Made by a program: the position numbers and the translations under genes. Of a DNA stretch of 64,000 nucleotides, positions 23,968 to 32,465 are shown one piece after another. The notes below the pieces were generated by a model that saw nothing but the letters and a program-made list of their open reading frames with translations, did no database searches and was not told where the DNA came from. The stretch's first letter is position 1; each line of letters begins with the position of its first letter. This stretch comes from an uncultured Clostridia bacterium. Lineage in GTDB: Bacteria; Bacillota; Clostridia; Oscillospirales; Ruminococcaceae. Location: assembly GCA_945873955.1 (NCBI GenBank), contig CAMCFA010000001.1, positions 124,001-188,000 of the forward strand, in the 5' to 3' direction.

Positions 23968-24555
23968 TTGGTACAGGAGATTAAAATCGAGGAACTGAAC
24001 CCCGCACCCTACAATCCGAGAGTAGAGCTTGAACCGGGAATGCCCGAATGGGAGAAGCTGAAACGAAGCATAGAGGAGTTAGGAAATGTAGAGCCGATTG
24101 TATGGAATAAAAGGACAGGGAACGTCGTAGGAGGACACCAAAGACTTGCTGTTCTGAAAAGCCTGGGGTATGAAACCGCGCCTTGCTCCGTAGTAGATAT
24201 GGACGAACACGAAGAAAAGCTGTTGAATGTCGCCTTGAATAAAATCAAGGGTAGGTGGGATTTCGACAAGCTGGAGAAAATGCTTCGCGATTTTGATTAC
24301 GAGGTTGCAAGCGTAACAGGATTTACGCCGGAGGAAATCGCCGTATTGCTCGCAGACAATGACGACCTTGAATACGACACCGACGATTACGGCGATTGGG
24401 ACGACGATTCAGAAGAACAGGTACTCGGAGGAAGTTGGGTCGTAACGCTCGTATTTGAAAACAATGCGGCAGCGAAAACCTGGGCGGAGGAAAACGGCTT
24501 TGAGAACCAGGTAAAAGACGGAACAAACACAACAGTAATTAGGATTGAGGATTGA
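23968..24555 (+). CDS. ParB/Srx-fold protein 2 (195 aa)
   Basis: A full-length paralogue of the gene before it: LNPAPYNPRVELEPG, then VGGHQRLAVLKSLGY, then LLNVALNKIKGRWDFDKLEK, an acidic linker, and a C-terminal alpha/beta domain. Phage ParB-fold proteins near terminase and DNA-modification genes have been proposed to act on or recognise modified DNA. No catalytic Cys of sulfiredoxin type is seen. The start is probably TTG 23968, 8-9 nt after GGAGGG (TTG 23962 is too close). Confidence 0.78.
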   Translation: MVQEIKIEELNPAPYNPRVELEPGMPEWEKLKRSIEELGNVEPIVWNKRTGNVVGGHQRLAVLKSLGYETAPCSVVDMDEHEEKLLNVALNKIKGRWDFDKLEKMLRDFDYEVASVTGFTPEEIAVLLADNDDLEYDTDDYGDWDDDSEEQVLGGSWVVTLVFENNAAAKTWAEENGFENQVKDGTNTTVIRIED

Positions 24556-24556
24556 T

Positions 24557-25861
24557 ATGGAAAAAGTAAAGCAAGATTACGGCTCGCCGCGCTGGAGTAT
24601 GGAAACACCAGACTGCTCTATGCCCATGAGCTTTGACACATACAGTAAATGCGCGTACAACTGCCTTTACTGCTTTTCATATTTCCAAAAGAGCCATACG
24701 CTCGACGGGTATATCGGCGGCGGACTGCCGAGAAGCGTAAATCCTAAGAAAGTAATAAACTTATTCGAGGCAGCAGCACGAAATGACCGAGCCGCTGTTT
24801 CTAAGTGTGAGGCACAATTTTTCCCCTACATACAGAACCGCCGCATAATGCAATGGGGTGGACTTGCTGATGAGTTCGACGAGTGGGAGCGGAGATTTGG
24901 GACGACGCTGGAATTGTTGAAGTATTTCGACAAGATAGATTATCCGCTGTCGTTCAGCACCAAAGCGGCGTGGTGGACAGAGGACGAACGCTATATGTTG
25001 CTTTTCCGAAAGCACACGCATAATTGGCACGTCAAAATTTCAATTATCACCGCCGACGCAGACAAGGCTCGGAGAATGGAGAAAGGCGTACCCTCCCCGC
25101 AGGAACGGCTCGCGGCAATAAAACGGCTTACGGATATAGGAATACACGTTACGCTCCGACTTCGCCCCTTTATCATAGGCGTATCAACCGACTTTAAGCA
25201 GTTAATTAAGCTTGCACATGAAGCCGGAGCAGATAGTGTGACGACCGAATTTTTCTGTATGGAGTCACGCGCGAACGACGACCTCAAACAGCGTTACGCG
25301 AAAATGAGTGAGATATGCGGATTTGATATTCACAAGTTCTATATGGACAACAGCAAGCAGAGCGGCTACAAGCGGCTGAATCGAGCAATCAAAGCCCCGA
25401 TAATTCACGAAATGAGAGATTTCGTACACAGTCTGGGTATGAGATTTCACGTCAGCGACGCATTCTGCCGCGAATGCAATGACGCTTGCAACTGTTGCGG
25501 CGTACCTCCCGAATGGGGAGTTAGCCAGCAAGGGAACATAGGGCAGGCAATCATCACCGCGAGGGAGAAAGGAGAGGTACATTTCTCCGATATAGCGGAC
25601 GAAATAAACAAGTATTTCGGATTTCCGTGGTGCGAAGCAGCAGGATACAACACGGGAAGCAACAGGGCGCGAGCGCTGAAATACGACACAACTATGGCGC
25701 AGTTTTTGAGAGATAACTGGAACAGCCCCGGCAAAGCGACAAGTCCCGCAAAGGGGTATGGCGGCATATTGCACCCTGTTCGACGCGACGAAAACGGCGA
25801 CGTAGTATACAAATACGCCGTCAAAGGAGAGGAGGATAATGGCGAGAAATGCGAAAAGTGA
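24557..25861 (+). CDS. Radical SAM enzyme (434 aa)
   Basis: The CX3CX2C cluster ligands are C32, C36 and C39 (KCAYNCLYCF). A second cysteine group near residue 303 (CRECNDACNCCG) could hold an auxiliary iron-sulfur cluster. The central part has the TIM-barrel pattern (IITADADKARRMEKGVPSP, LRLRPFIIG). It resembles the spore-photoproduct-lyase-like group of DNA-acting radical SAM proteins only loosely. It is the last gene of the cassette and overlaps the small terminase gene by 23 nt. It could modify a base or a base substituent; substrate unknown. ATG 24557 has GAGG just upstream. Confidence 0.82.
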   Translation: MEKVKQDYGSPRWSMETPDCSMPMSFDTYSKCAYNCLYCFSYFQKSHTLDGYIGGGLPRSVNPKKVINLFEAAARNDRAAVSKCEAQFFPYIQNRRIMQWGGLADEFDEWERRFGTTLELLKYFDKIDYPLSFSTKAAWWTEDERYMLLFRKHTHNWHVKISIITADADKARRMEKGVPSPQERLAAIKRLTDIGIHVTLRLRPFIIGVSTDFKQLIKLAHEAGADSVTTEFFCMESRANDDLKQRYAKMSEICGFDIHKFYMDNSKQSGYKRLNRAIKAPIIHEMRDFVHSLGMRFHVSDAFCRECNDACNCCGVPPEWGVSQQGNIGQAIITAREKGEVHFSDIADEINKYFGFPWCEAAGYNTGSNRARALKYDTTMAQFLRDNWNSPGKATSPAKGYGGILHPVRRDENGDVVYKYAVKGEEDNGEKCEK

Positions 25862-26330
25862 ATACACTTGGGAACGTCAACCAGGCGAGTCCACAAAAGC
25901 GTTTGAAGCCTTTGACCTCTACTGCAAACTCGGAGAAGAACGGAGTATAAGAAAAGTTGCACAAAAGTTGAACAAAAGTACGCAGCTTTTGGGTAGGTGG
26001 AGCAGCCAATGGAATTGGGTGAACCGCGCCCGCGATTACGACAACGAGATAAAGCGGAAAGAGATACAAGCCGAAAAGAAAGCATTTCAAGCAATGCGAA
26101 AACGGCAAATCGGAATGGCTGTGCAGTTTCAGAAAAAGGCGTATGAAGCGTTGCAAAGCCTACCGATAGAGGAAATGACACCAAAAGACATAAAGGAATT
26201 TATGAAACTCGGTGCGGAAATGGAGCGAGCCAATATGGGCTTAGCGGCACTGGAGCAGAGCCACGAGGAAAGCGACGAAACGACGGTCGATATTTATCTA
26301 CCTAAAAAGGACGGAGATAACGGTGAGTAG
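25839..26330 (+). CDS. Terminase small subunit-like protein (163 aa)
   Basis: Recognises phage DNA and starts packaging. The N-terminal part has an HTH (RSIRKVAQKLNKSTQLLGRW, then SSQWNWVNRARDYD) of the type seen in Terminase_2-like small subunits. A helical oligomerisation region and an acidic tail follow. It overlaps the radical SAM gene upstream and the large subunit gene downstream (8 nt), so cassette and packaging genes are on one coupled transcript. Confidence 0.8.
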   Translation: MARNAKSEYTWERQPGESTKAFEAFDLYCKLGEERSIRKVAQKLNKSTQLLGRWSSQWNWVNRARDYDNEIKRKEIQAEKKAFQAMRKRQIGMAVQFQKKAYEALQSLPIEEMTPKDIKEFMKLGAEMERANMGLAALEQSHEESDETTVDIYLPKKDGDNGE

Positions 26331-28236
26331 GATAATCAAACCGCAAAGAGGTCCGCAGGAACAGTTCTTGTCAACAAGTGCGAATATAGCCGTATACGGC
26401 GGAGCGGCTGGAGGCGGAAAGACATTCGCTCTCCTTATGGAACCGTTGCGGTATATAAATACGCGAGATTATCGCGCAGTGATTTTCCGACGCAATTACA
26501 CGCAGATATCCGTATCGGGAGGGCTTTGGGACGAAAGCGTGAGCATATACAGCGGGATAAAGGGCGCGGTTAGCGCCAAAAGCCCAAAGTATCACTGGAC
26601 GTTTTCAAAGAAAGCCACACTGTATTTCGATTATTTGGGGCGTGACGAAGATGTGCAGGACTGGCAAGGTTCGCAGATAACATTTATAGGCTTTGACGAA
26701 TTGACGCACTTCACCGAGCGCCAGTTCTTTTATATGCTGTCAAGAAACCGTTCGACCTGCGGTGTAGAGCCGTATGTGAGAGCGACGTGCAACCCGGACG
26801 CGGATAGCTGGGTTGCAAAACTTATCGAGTGGTGGATAGACCCCGAAACGGGCTACCCGATTAAAGAGCGGAGCGGGAAAATCCGATATATGGCGCGGCA
26901 AAATGAAGCAATAATTTGGGGCGATACAAGAGAAGAGTTAATCAAGCAAGGCGTAAAGCCCTCGTCAATTAAATCTTTCACTTTCATAGCAAGCACTTTG
27001 CAGGATAACCAATTGCTTATGCAGTTAGACCCGTCGTATTTGGCAAACCTCGAAGCACTTCCACTCGTCGAGAGGGAGCGCTTGTTATATGGCAACTGGA
27101 AAATTAAGAGCGCGGCGGGGCTTTTCTTCAACAGAAACCAAGTCGGGAATATGCTTCCCGTCGTACCGAGAGATGTTACAACATTTGTACGCGCGTGGGA
27201 TTTGGCGGCTACTTCCGAAACGGAGGGAGGAGAACCCGCTTATACCGCAGGCGTTCTTATGGGACGCAGAGCAGACGGCAGATTTATTGTTATAGACGTT
27301 ATCAACGTGAGGCAGTCAGCCGGAGAGGTCCGAGCGACCATTAAGCGCACCGCAATGACGGATAACGCGATATACGGGAACGTCAAAGTCAGATTGCCCC
27401 AAGACCCAGGGCAGGCAGGAAAAGACCAAGCGCAAAGTTTCGCGCTACTGCTTGCAGGACTTAATTTCCGAATATTGCCTGTAAGCGGAAGCAAGGAAAC
27501 GCGAGCAGAGCCAGTAGCGGCGCAGTGGCAGGCGGGCAATTTCGATATAGTTGTTGCAGGCTGGAACGAGGAATATTTCGCGCAATTAGAGAGCTTCCCA
27601 AGCAGTAAGTTCAAGGATATGGTGGACGCTACGAGCGACGCATTTTCCGAGCTTGTGCAAATCACAGAAAGGGATAAACTTGTTTATCCAGCCTTTAGCG
27701 AGAGCGAAAACACATATACAGGAGCAACCGCCGACAGCAGGAACGCCAATAGGTACAGGCGATATATTGCTGTCGGGTATGGCTCTGCTATACCTACGGT
27801 ATATCTTGAAATCCTCGACGACGGAGATATCGCCAGGGTAGAGAGCGAGTATTTCAGTGCAGGCAGGCTCTCCGACAGCGAATACTTGGCAGACTTCGAG
27901 GATTTTGCCGGTCGCGCGGAGGAAGTCGTGTACGTCACGATAAACGAGGAAGCGGAGGCGTTCAAGAACCTCCTGCGGAACAAAGGCTACCGCGTGAGAG
28001 TAGTTGACGAGGATTTGAGAAAGAGCATATCAAAGGTCGATACAATGTTTGCGCTGAACAAGCTACTTATCAACCAAGATTGCGAAAAGCTCATATCCGA
28101 GATAAAAGGCTATATATGGGACGAAAAGGCAGCGGAGCGCGGGCAAGAGAAGCCCGTCAAGACAAATTCAGCAGCTTGTGAGGCATTGAGAGAAGCCGTA
28201 GCAAGCGTTGTATATCGCAAGAGAAGATTTGAATAG
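26323..28236 (+). CDS. Terminase large subunit with extra C-terminal nuclease-like domain (637 aa)
   Basis: The packaging motor and DNA-cutting enzyme. ATPase: Walker A GGAAGGGKT (residues 26-34), Walker B FIGFDEL (about 120). First RNase-H-like nuclease: VRAWDLAAT (about 290), DPGQAGKDQA (about 360), MVDATSDAF (about 433). Unusually, 150 more residues follow. From about residue 480 (RYIAVGYGSAIPTVYLEILD) through VDTMFALNKLLI, WDEKAAERG and TNSAACEALREAV they follow the pattern of the PBSX/XtmB-type nuclease domain. Its usual Asp residues appear replaced (VGYG for VDYG). The enzyme therefore looks like a normal terminase fused to a second, probably inactive, nuclease domain. GTG start overlaps the small subunit gene. 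Confidence 0.9.
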   Translation: MSRIIKPQRGPQEQFLSTSANIAVYGGAAGGGKTFALLMEPLRYINTRDYRAVIFRRNYTQISVSGGLWDESVSIYSGIKGAVSAKSPKYHWTFSKKATLYFDYLGRDEDVQDWQGSQITFIGFDELTHFTERQFFYMLSRNRSTCGVEPYVRATCNPDADSWVAKLIEWWIDPETGYPIKERSGKIRYMARQNEAIIWGDTREELIKQGVKPSSIKSFTFIASTLQDNQLLMQLDPSYLANLEALPLVERERLLYGNWKIKSAAGLFFNRNQVGNMLPVVPRDVTTFVRAWDLAATSETEGGEPAYTAGVLMGRRADGRFIVIDVINVRQSAGEVRATIKRTAMTDNAIYGNVKVRLPQDPGQAGKDQAQSFALLLAGLNFRILPVSGSKETRAEPVAAQWQAGNFDIVVAGWNEEYFAQLESFPSSKFKDMVDATSDAFSELVQITERDKLVYPAFSESENTYTGATADSRNANRYRRYIAVGYGSAIPTVYLEILDDGDIARVESEYFSAGRLSDSEYLADFEDFAGRAEEVVYVTINEEAEAFKNLLRNKGYRVRVVDEDLRKSISKVDTMFALNKLLINQDCEKLISEIKGYIWDEKAAERGQEKPVKTNSAACEALREAVASVVYRKRRFE

Positions 28237-28253
28237 AAAGGATTTGAGTGTAT

Positions 28254-29744
28254 ATGAGCAAGAGAAAGCGCAATAACGCGGCACGGGCGCGTGATAAGCC
28301 CACTACGACTACTACAACCCCCGAAACCCATTCTAAGGGTGTTCCTCCTATTTTTGCCACAGACGCGTTCAGCAACCCCCTGGCGCGTCTGGGGTATGGA
28401 ACGCCTAACCTTATGGAATACACCGAGTACAACAAGACCAATTTCACCGCCGAATACAACACGCTCACGGCACTATACAGAGAAAATTGGATAGTAAAGC
28501 GTATTGTGGACGTTGTGGCGGAGGATATGACGAAGAACTGGTACAGCATAAAGTCACAGATTTCCCCCGAAAGCAAGAAGCAGATAGCACGGCTCGAAGC
28601 ACGAACAGCGGTAAGAACCAAAGTGCTGGAGGGCTTAAAATGGGGCAGATTGTACGGAGGCGCGGCGGCAGTCATTGTCATTGAGGGACAGGAAGATATG
28701 CTCGACCAGCCACTCAATTACGACCTCATAATGCCGGGGAGTTTCAAGGGCTTAATCGTTGTAGACAGGTGGAGCGGCATTTCGCCAAGTGCGGAGCTTG
28801 TCGAAAACATAAGCGACCCTGATTTCGGACTTCCGAAGTATTATACAGTTGCAGATGAGGCGTTCGGATTTGGCGTGAGAGTACACCACTCACGCATTAT
28901 TCGCTTTATAGGCAGACCATTACCGAATATTGAGGAGCAGTCCGAGCAGTATTGGGGTACGAGCGAGCTTGAACACGTTTATGCCGAGTTGAAAAAGTAC
29001 GACAACACCAGCTACAACATAGCCGCACTTGTTTTCTCGGCAAATCTGAAAGTTTACCAAATGGACGGCTTCGACCAGTTGGGAACACTTAACCCTAATG
29101 CGCTCCAAGACCTATACCAAATGCTTACGCTGATGAACTGGATGAGAAGCAGCCAGGGTATGCAGATTATCGGTCCGAAAGACGTGTTCAGCACACACCA
29201 GTATTCATTTAGCGGCTTGTCTGATATATACGAGATGTTTATGCTCGATATTTCGGGCGCGGCGGCTATCCCCGTGACAAAACTTTTCGGGCGCTCTCCT
29301 GCCGGAATGAACGCCACCGGCGAGAGTGATATGGCTAACTACTATGACAGCATAGAGGAACAGCAGGAAGCGACGCTCCGACCAATGCTGGATAGGCTAC
29401 TGCCGGTTATGTGCATTTCCGAGTTTGGAGCGATACCGGACGATTTGGAGTTCGAGTTCGAACCCGTCCGCAGACCGAGCGAGGAGGAGAAGAAAAACAT
29501 ACTCACGCAGACGACAACGGCGATTGTATCAACATACCAAGCGGGCATTATCTCACAGCAGATAGCCCTAAAGGAGTTGAGAGAGTCGTCGCGGGCAACG
29601 GGTATGTGGAACAACATCTCCGACGAAGATATAGAAAAGGCGGACTCCGACTTCGGCATAGGAGGAGAGCCGCCTGACATTATGGAAGTGTTAGGGCAGC
29701 CGGTTGAAGAAGCAGTTGAAAACAATGGTGGTGATACGGAGTGA
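28254..29744 (+). CDS. Portal protein, DUF1073 type (496 aa)
   Basis: Forms the dodecameric channel through which DNA enters and leaves the capsid. The family pattern is clear: NWIVKRIVDVVAEDMTKNWY, GGAAAVIVIEGQ, then HHSRIIRFIGRPLP and ISGAAAIPVTKLFGRSPAG. The first 30 residues are Thr/Arg-rich and disordered. ATG 28254 or GTG 28248 both fit AAAGG; the choice does not alter the domain. It lies between terminase and the MuF-like gene as in myo- and siphoviruses of Firmicutes. Confidence 0.9.
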   Translation: MSKRKRNNAARARDKPTTTTTTPETHSKGVPPIFATDAFSNPLARLGYGTPNLMEYTEYNKTNFTAEYNTLTALYRENWIVKRIVDVVAEDMTKNWYSIKSQISPESKKQIARLEARTAVRTKVLEGLKWGRLYGGAAAVIVIEGQEDMLDQPLNYDLIMPGSFKGLIVVDRWSGISPSAELVENISDPDFGLPKYYTVADEAFGFGVRVHHSRIIRFIGRPLPNIEEQSEQYWGTSELEHVYAELKKYDNTSYNIAALVFSANLKVYQMDGFDQLGTLNPNALQDLYQMLTLMNWMRSSQGMQIIGPKDVFSTHQYSFSGLSDIYEMFMLDISGAAAIPVTKLFGRSPAGMNATGESDMANYYDSIEEQQEATLRPMLDRLLPVMCISEFGAIPDDLEFEFEPVRRPSEEEKKNILTQTTTAIVSTYQAGIISQQIALKELRESSRATGMWNNISDEDIEKADSDFGIGGEPPDIMEVLGQPVEEAVENNGGDTE

Positions 29745-30562
29745 AAACCAACCCTAACAAAACCACGGAAAGCCGATTTATTCACGCTATGAACGGGCTT
29801 GTCACGGCAATGCAGAGGGCTGTAAGCAAAGCCGAAACCCCGCAGGAAGCTATGAGATTGCTGAAACGATATGCTCAAACGCTGGAATTTAGCGATTGGT
29901 GCGACAAACTCGCTTATAGTCTTACGGCTAAAATCGATAAAAGCAGCAGTCAAACCTGGAGAGAGGCGGCGGCAAAAGCCGGGCGCGGAAGTGAGATTTA
30001 CAAGCAGATACAGGAGGAATTGAACAAGCCTCGCGGCGGCGTTTTTTGGCTTAAAGTCAAAGAAAACGCAAGCCTTATAAAGACGTTCCCGATTACTATT
30101 TCGCAGACGCTTACTCCGTACATAGCAAGCGAGGGGCTGAAAGGACGACGTTCAACCGATATTCTCGACGACTTGATGAAAAAGTTTCCCGATACCGCAA
30201 AATCTCGCCTTAAACTTATCGCCAGAACAGAGGTAAGCAAGACGCAGACCGCGCTCATACAAGCAAGAGCCGCGTCGTTGGGAGTGGATTGGTACATCTG
30301 GAGAACGTCGGAAGATGAGCGTGTCAGAGGCTCACACACCAAAATGAACGGAGTTCTTGTGAACTGGAAAGACCCGCCAAGCCCAGAAGCATTAGCGGGA
30401 TTGAAAAGTGTCGGAAAGTATCACGCAGGCGATATATATAACTGCCGCTGTTACCCAGAACCCATAGTCAACATTGATTATGTGGATTTTCCTGCAAAGG
30501 TTTATTTTAACGGAGCAATCCGCACAATGAGCCGTAAGCAGTTTGAGAAGATAGCGGCATAA
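29741..30562 (+). CDS. Minor head protein, SPP1 gp7/MuF-like (273 aa)
   Basis: A head-morphogenesis protein carried inside the capsid. The C-terminal third shows the MuF signature: RTSEDERVRGSHTKMNG, NWKDPPSPE, then AGDIYNCRCYPEPI. The N-terminal part is helical. It overlaps the portal gene by 4 nt. No extra toxin domain is fused at its C terminus, unlike polymorphic-toxin MuF proteins. Confidence 0.9.
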   Translation: MKTNPNKTTESRFIHAMNGLVTAMQRAVSKAETPQEAMRLLKRYAQTLEFSDWCDKLAYSLTAKIDKSSSQTWREAAAKAGRGSEIYKQIQEELNKPRGGVFWLKVKENASLIKTFPITISQTLTPYIASEGLKGRRSTDILDDLMKKFPDTAKSRLKLIARTEVSKTQTALIQARAASLGVDWYIWRTSEDERVRGSHTKMNGVLVNWKDPPSPEALAGLKSVGKYHAGDIYNCRCYPEPIVNIDYVDFPAKVYFNGAIRTMSRKQFEKIAA

Positions 30563-30582
30563 CGAAAGGAGTGGTGCGGAAA

Positions 30583-31929
30583 ATGAGAGCGTATTTCGCA
30601 ACAAAGTTGTCCCCGAACATTTCCGAAATGCCGAACGGATTTCTTATCTGCAAGAACGTACCAATAGCGCGAACTGGTGAGCAGGAATATCTCGGAAGCG
30701 AGTTAGGCTTGCAAGACGGGCGCAGAGATGAGGTCGTTATTGTTACTCGTGAGGAAAGTGAGGTGTTTTCTCCCGAAACGTTAGCGTCGTTTGAGGGAAC
30801 GATATTCACCGACGAACACCCCTCCGAAGAAGTCACTACGCAGAATGTACAGTATCTGCAAAGGGGATTTGTGAAAGATGTTCGCCGCGGTAGTGGAGCA
30901 GACGCAGACAAAATCCTCGCGGATATTATCGTCACAGACTCCGTCACTATCGGGAAGATTGTGAACGACGGAAAGCGGGAAGTATCTTGCGGCTACAAGT
31001 GCGAATATGTAGAGCAAGACGGCAAAATCTACCAAAAGAATATTCGCGGAAACCACGTTGCACTCGTCGATTCAGGCAGAGCCGGAAAAGACGTTGCGAT
31101 AAAAGACAGCGCAGTCAAAAAAGACCGAAAGGAGAAATTTTTTATGGCGAAGAAGAACACAAGGCGTCAGAACATATTCTCGAAGCTTATGGGAATAGTT
31201 ACGCAGGACGCAGACCCGGAAATCGTTGGCGAGCTTATGGAGGAGCTTGCAAGCAAGCAGGAGGAATGCGACGAAGAACAGACTCCTGCACCTACCCCCG
31301 CTCCCGAGAAGAAAGAGGAAGCAGCACCCGCTCCAGCCACCGAAAAGAAAGAGCAGCCGAAAGACGAAGATGTTCCAACCTTGCTGAAAGGCATTATTGA
31401 ACGTCTTGACAAGCTCGAAGCGGGCTCAAAGGGTGCTGATGAAGACCCTCTCGCGGAACTGGAGAAAGAAGTCGAGGCAGCAGCCGGGGCGGAAGCCGCC
31501 GAAAAGCCCGTCGAGGAAATGGACGAAGAGGAAGCGGCTTGCGAAGAAACTGCTGACGAGGAGGGCGCGGCTCTTGACGAGGCGGGAAGCTGTGACGAAG
31601 AAGCAGCGTGTGAAGAAGCCACCGACGAGGAAGCACCGAAAACGACCTCCGCAGGCGACAGAGCCGCTATTAAGTCGGCTATAAGTGACGCGAAAAAGGC
31701 TGTTGCGGGCATTAAAGACCCGAAGCAGAAGAAGCGCGTCGCTGATAGTATGGCGAAAATCATTCGGCAGAGCTACGGCATAAAGCCTAGCACTCCGAAG
31801 AACAGCTACGCCGCTATTAACGCCGTCAAGAGCAAGAAAGCAAAGGCGGCAGACAGTGGCAAGTCAATTGACCTGCAGGCTCGCCAGAACGCGTATGACG
31901 CGAGAAATCCGCACATCAAGAAGAAGTAA
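30583..31929 (+). CDS. DUF2213 capsid protease fused to scaffold-like region (448 aa)
   Basis: The first 180 residues are the DUF2213 head-maturation domain (GRRDEVVIVTREESEVFSPE, TDEHPSEEV, VSCGYKCEYV, GNHVALVDSGRAG). After a short basic stretch, a long acidic Glu/Ala/Pro-rich region rich in EE and AA pairs follows, typical of phage scaffolding. A basic C terminus (KSIDLQARQNAYDARNP) ends it. Protease and scaffold are thus one polypeptide. The start at ATG 30583 is preferred because the AAAGGAG site touches the upstream GTG 30571. Confidence 0.82.
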   Translation: MRAYFATKLSPNISEMPNGFLICKNVPIARTGEQEYLGSELGLQDGRRDEVVIVTREESEVFSPETLASFEGTIFTDEHPSEEVTTQNVQYLQRGFVKDVRRGSGADADKILADIIVTDSVTIGKIVNDGKREVSCGYKCEYVEQDGKIYQKNIRGNHVALVDSGRAGKDVAIKDSAVKKDRKEKFFMAKKNTRRQNIFSKLMGIVTQDADPEIVGELMEELASKQEECDEEQTPAPTPAPEKKEEAAPAPATEKKEQPKDEDVPTLLKGIIERLDKLEAGSKGADEDPLAELEKEVEAAAGAEAAEKPVEEMDEEEAACEETADEEGAALDEAGSCDEEAACEEATDEEAPKTTSAGDRAAIKSAISDAKKAVAGIKDPKQKKRVADSMAKIIRQSYGIKPSTPKNSYAAINAVKSKKAKAADSGKSIDLQARQNAYDARNPHIKKK

Positions 31930-31943
31930 GGAGGACAAACACA

Positions 31944-32453
31944 ATGGCAGGAAAAGTAATAGGCAAATCGTTAAACCACGGCTTTGCGGGTAACTTTGCA
32001 AGAAACCCCGACCTTATCGCCGTGACAAGACCGAACAACGCAGAAACAAATATTATCTTTGGCTCTGCGCTTATGGCAGACAGCGCCGGAGGCGTTATCC
32101 CTATCAACGGAGAATTTACCGCTGATAAGTTCGTCGGCGTAGCAGGAAGCGAACATAAGTCCGCGTTTGACTACCTCAACCAGAACAAGGGCGGCGAATA
32201 TGAGCCTAAAGAGGCGGTTACGGTTATTCAGCGCGGCAGTGTTTCCGTAATCTGTTCGCAGGGAGAACCCGTAATCGGCGGTGATGTCTATGTAAGAAAA
32301 GTTGAGAACAAGGACGCAGGAAAGAATATCGGAGATTTTGAGGCTGTTGCTGACGGCGAAAACAGCGTCAAGCTGACTAATGCCCAGTGGGGCGGTTCTG
32401 CTGACGTGAACGGAGTCACCGAGCTTGTTCTGCTCACGAGAAACAGAGCGTAA
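31944..32453 (+). CDS. Capsid decoration/cement protein (169 aa)
   Basis: A small beta-rich protein immediately before the major capsid gene, in the place of Gp24/DUF2190-type structural cement proteins. The segment GDVYVRKVENKDAGKNIGDF is typical. It has a strong AAGGAGG site as expected for a highly expressed structural gene. Function is inferred from position and composition. Confidence 0.75.
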   Translation: MAGKVIGKSLNHGFAGNFARNPDLIAVTRPNNAETNIIFGSALMADSAGGVIPINGEFTADKFVGVAGSEHKSAFDYLNQNKGGEYEPKEAVTVIQRGSVSVICSQGEPVIGGDVYVRKVENKDAGKNIGDFEAVADGENSVKLTNAQWGGSADVNGVTELVLLTRNRA

Positions 32454-32465
32454 GGAGGATAATCA

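Noticed and set aside
23355-24555. Phage-wide reassignment of TAG to a sense codon
   Set aside because: Many genes here end in TAG at the expected length (for example at 9304, 12128, 28236, 35755, 38070), so TAG acts as a stop.
28254-29744. Anti-CBASS function for the DUF1073 protein
   Set aside because: Some databases name this family after Acb1, but size, position and motifs are those of a portal; no phosphodiesterase motif is seen.
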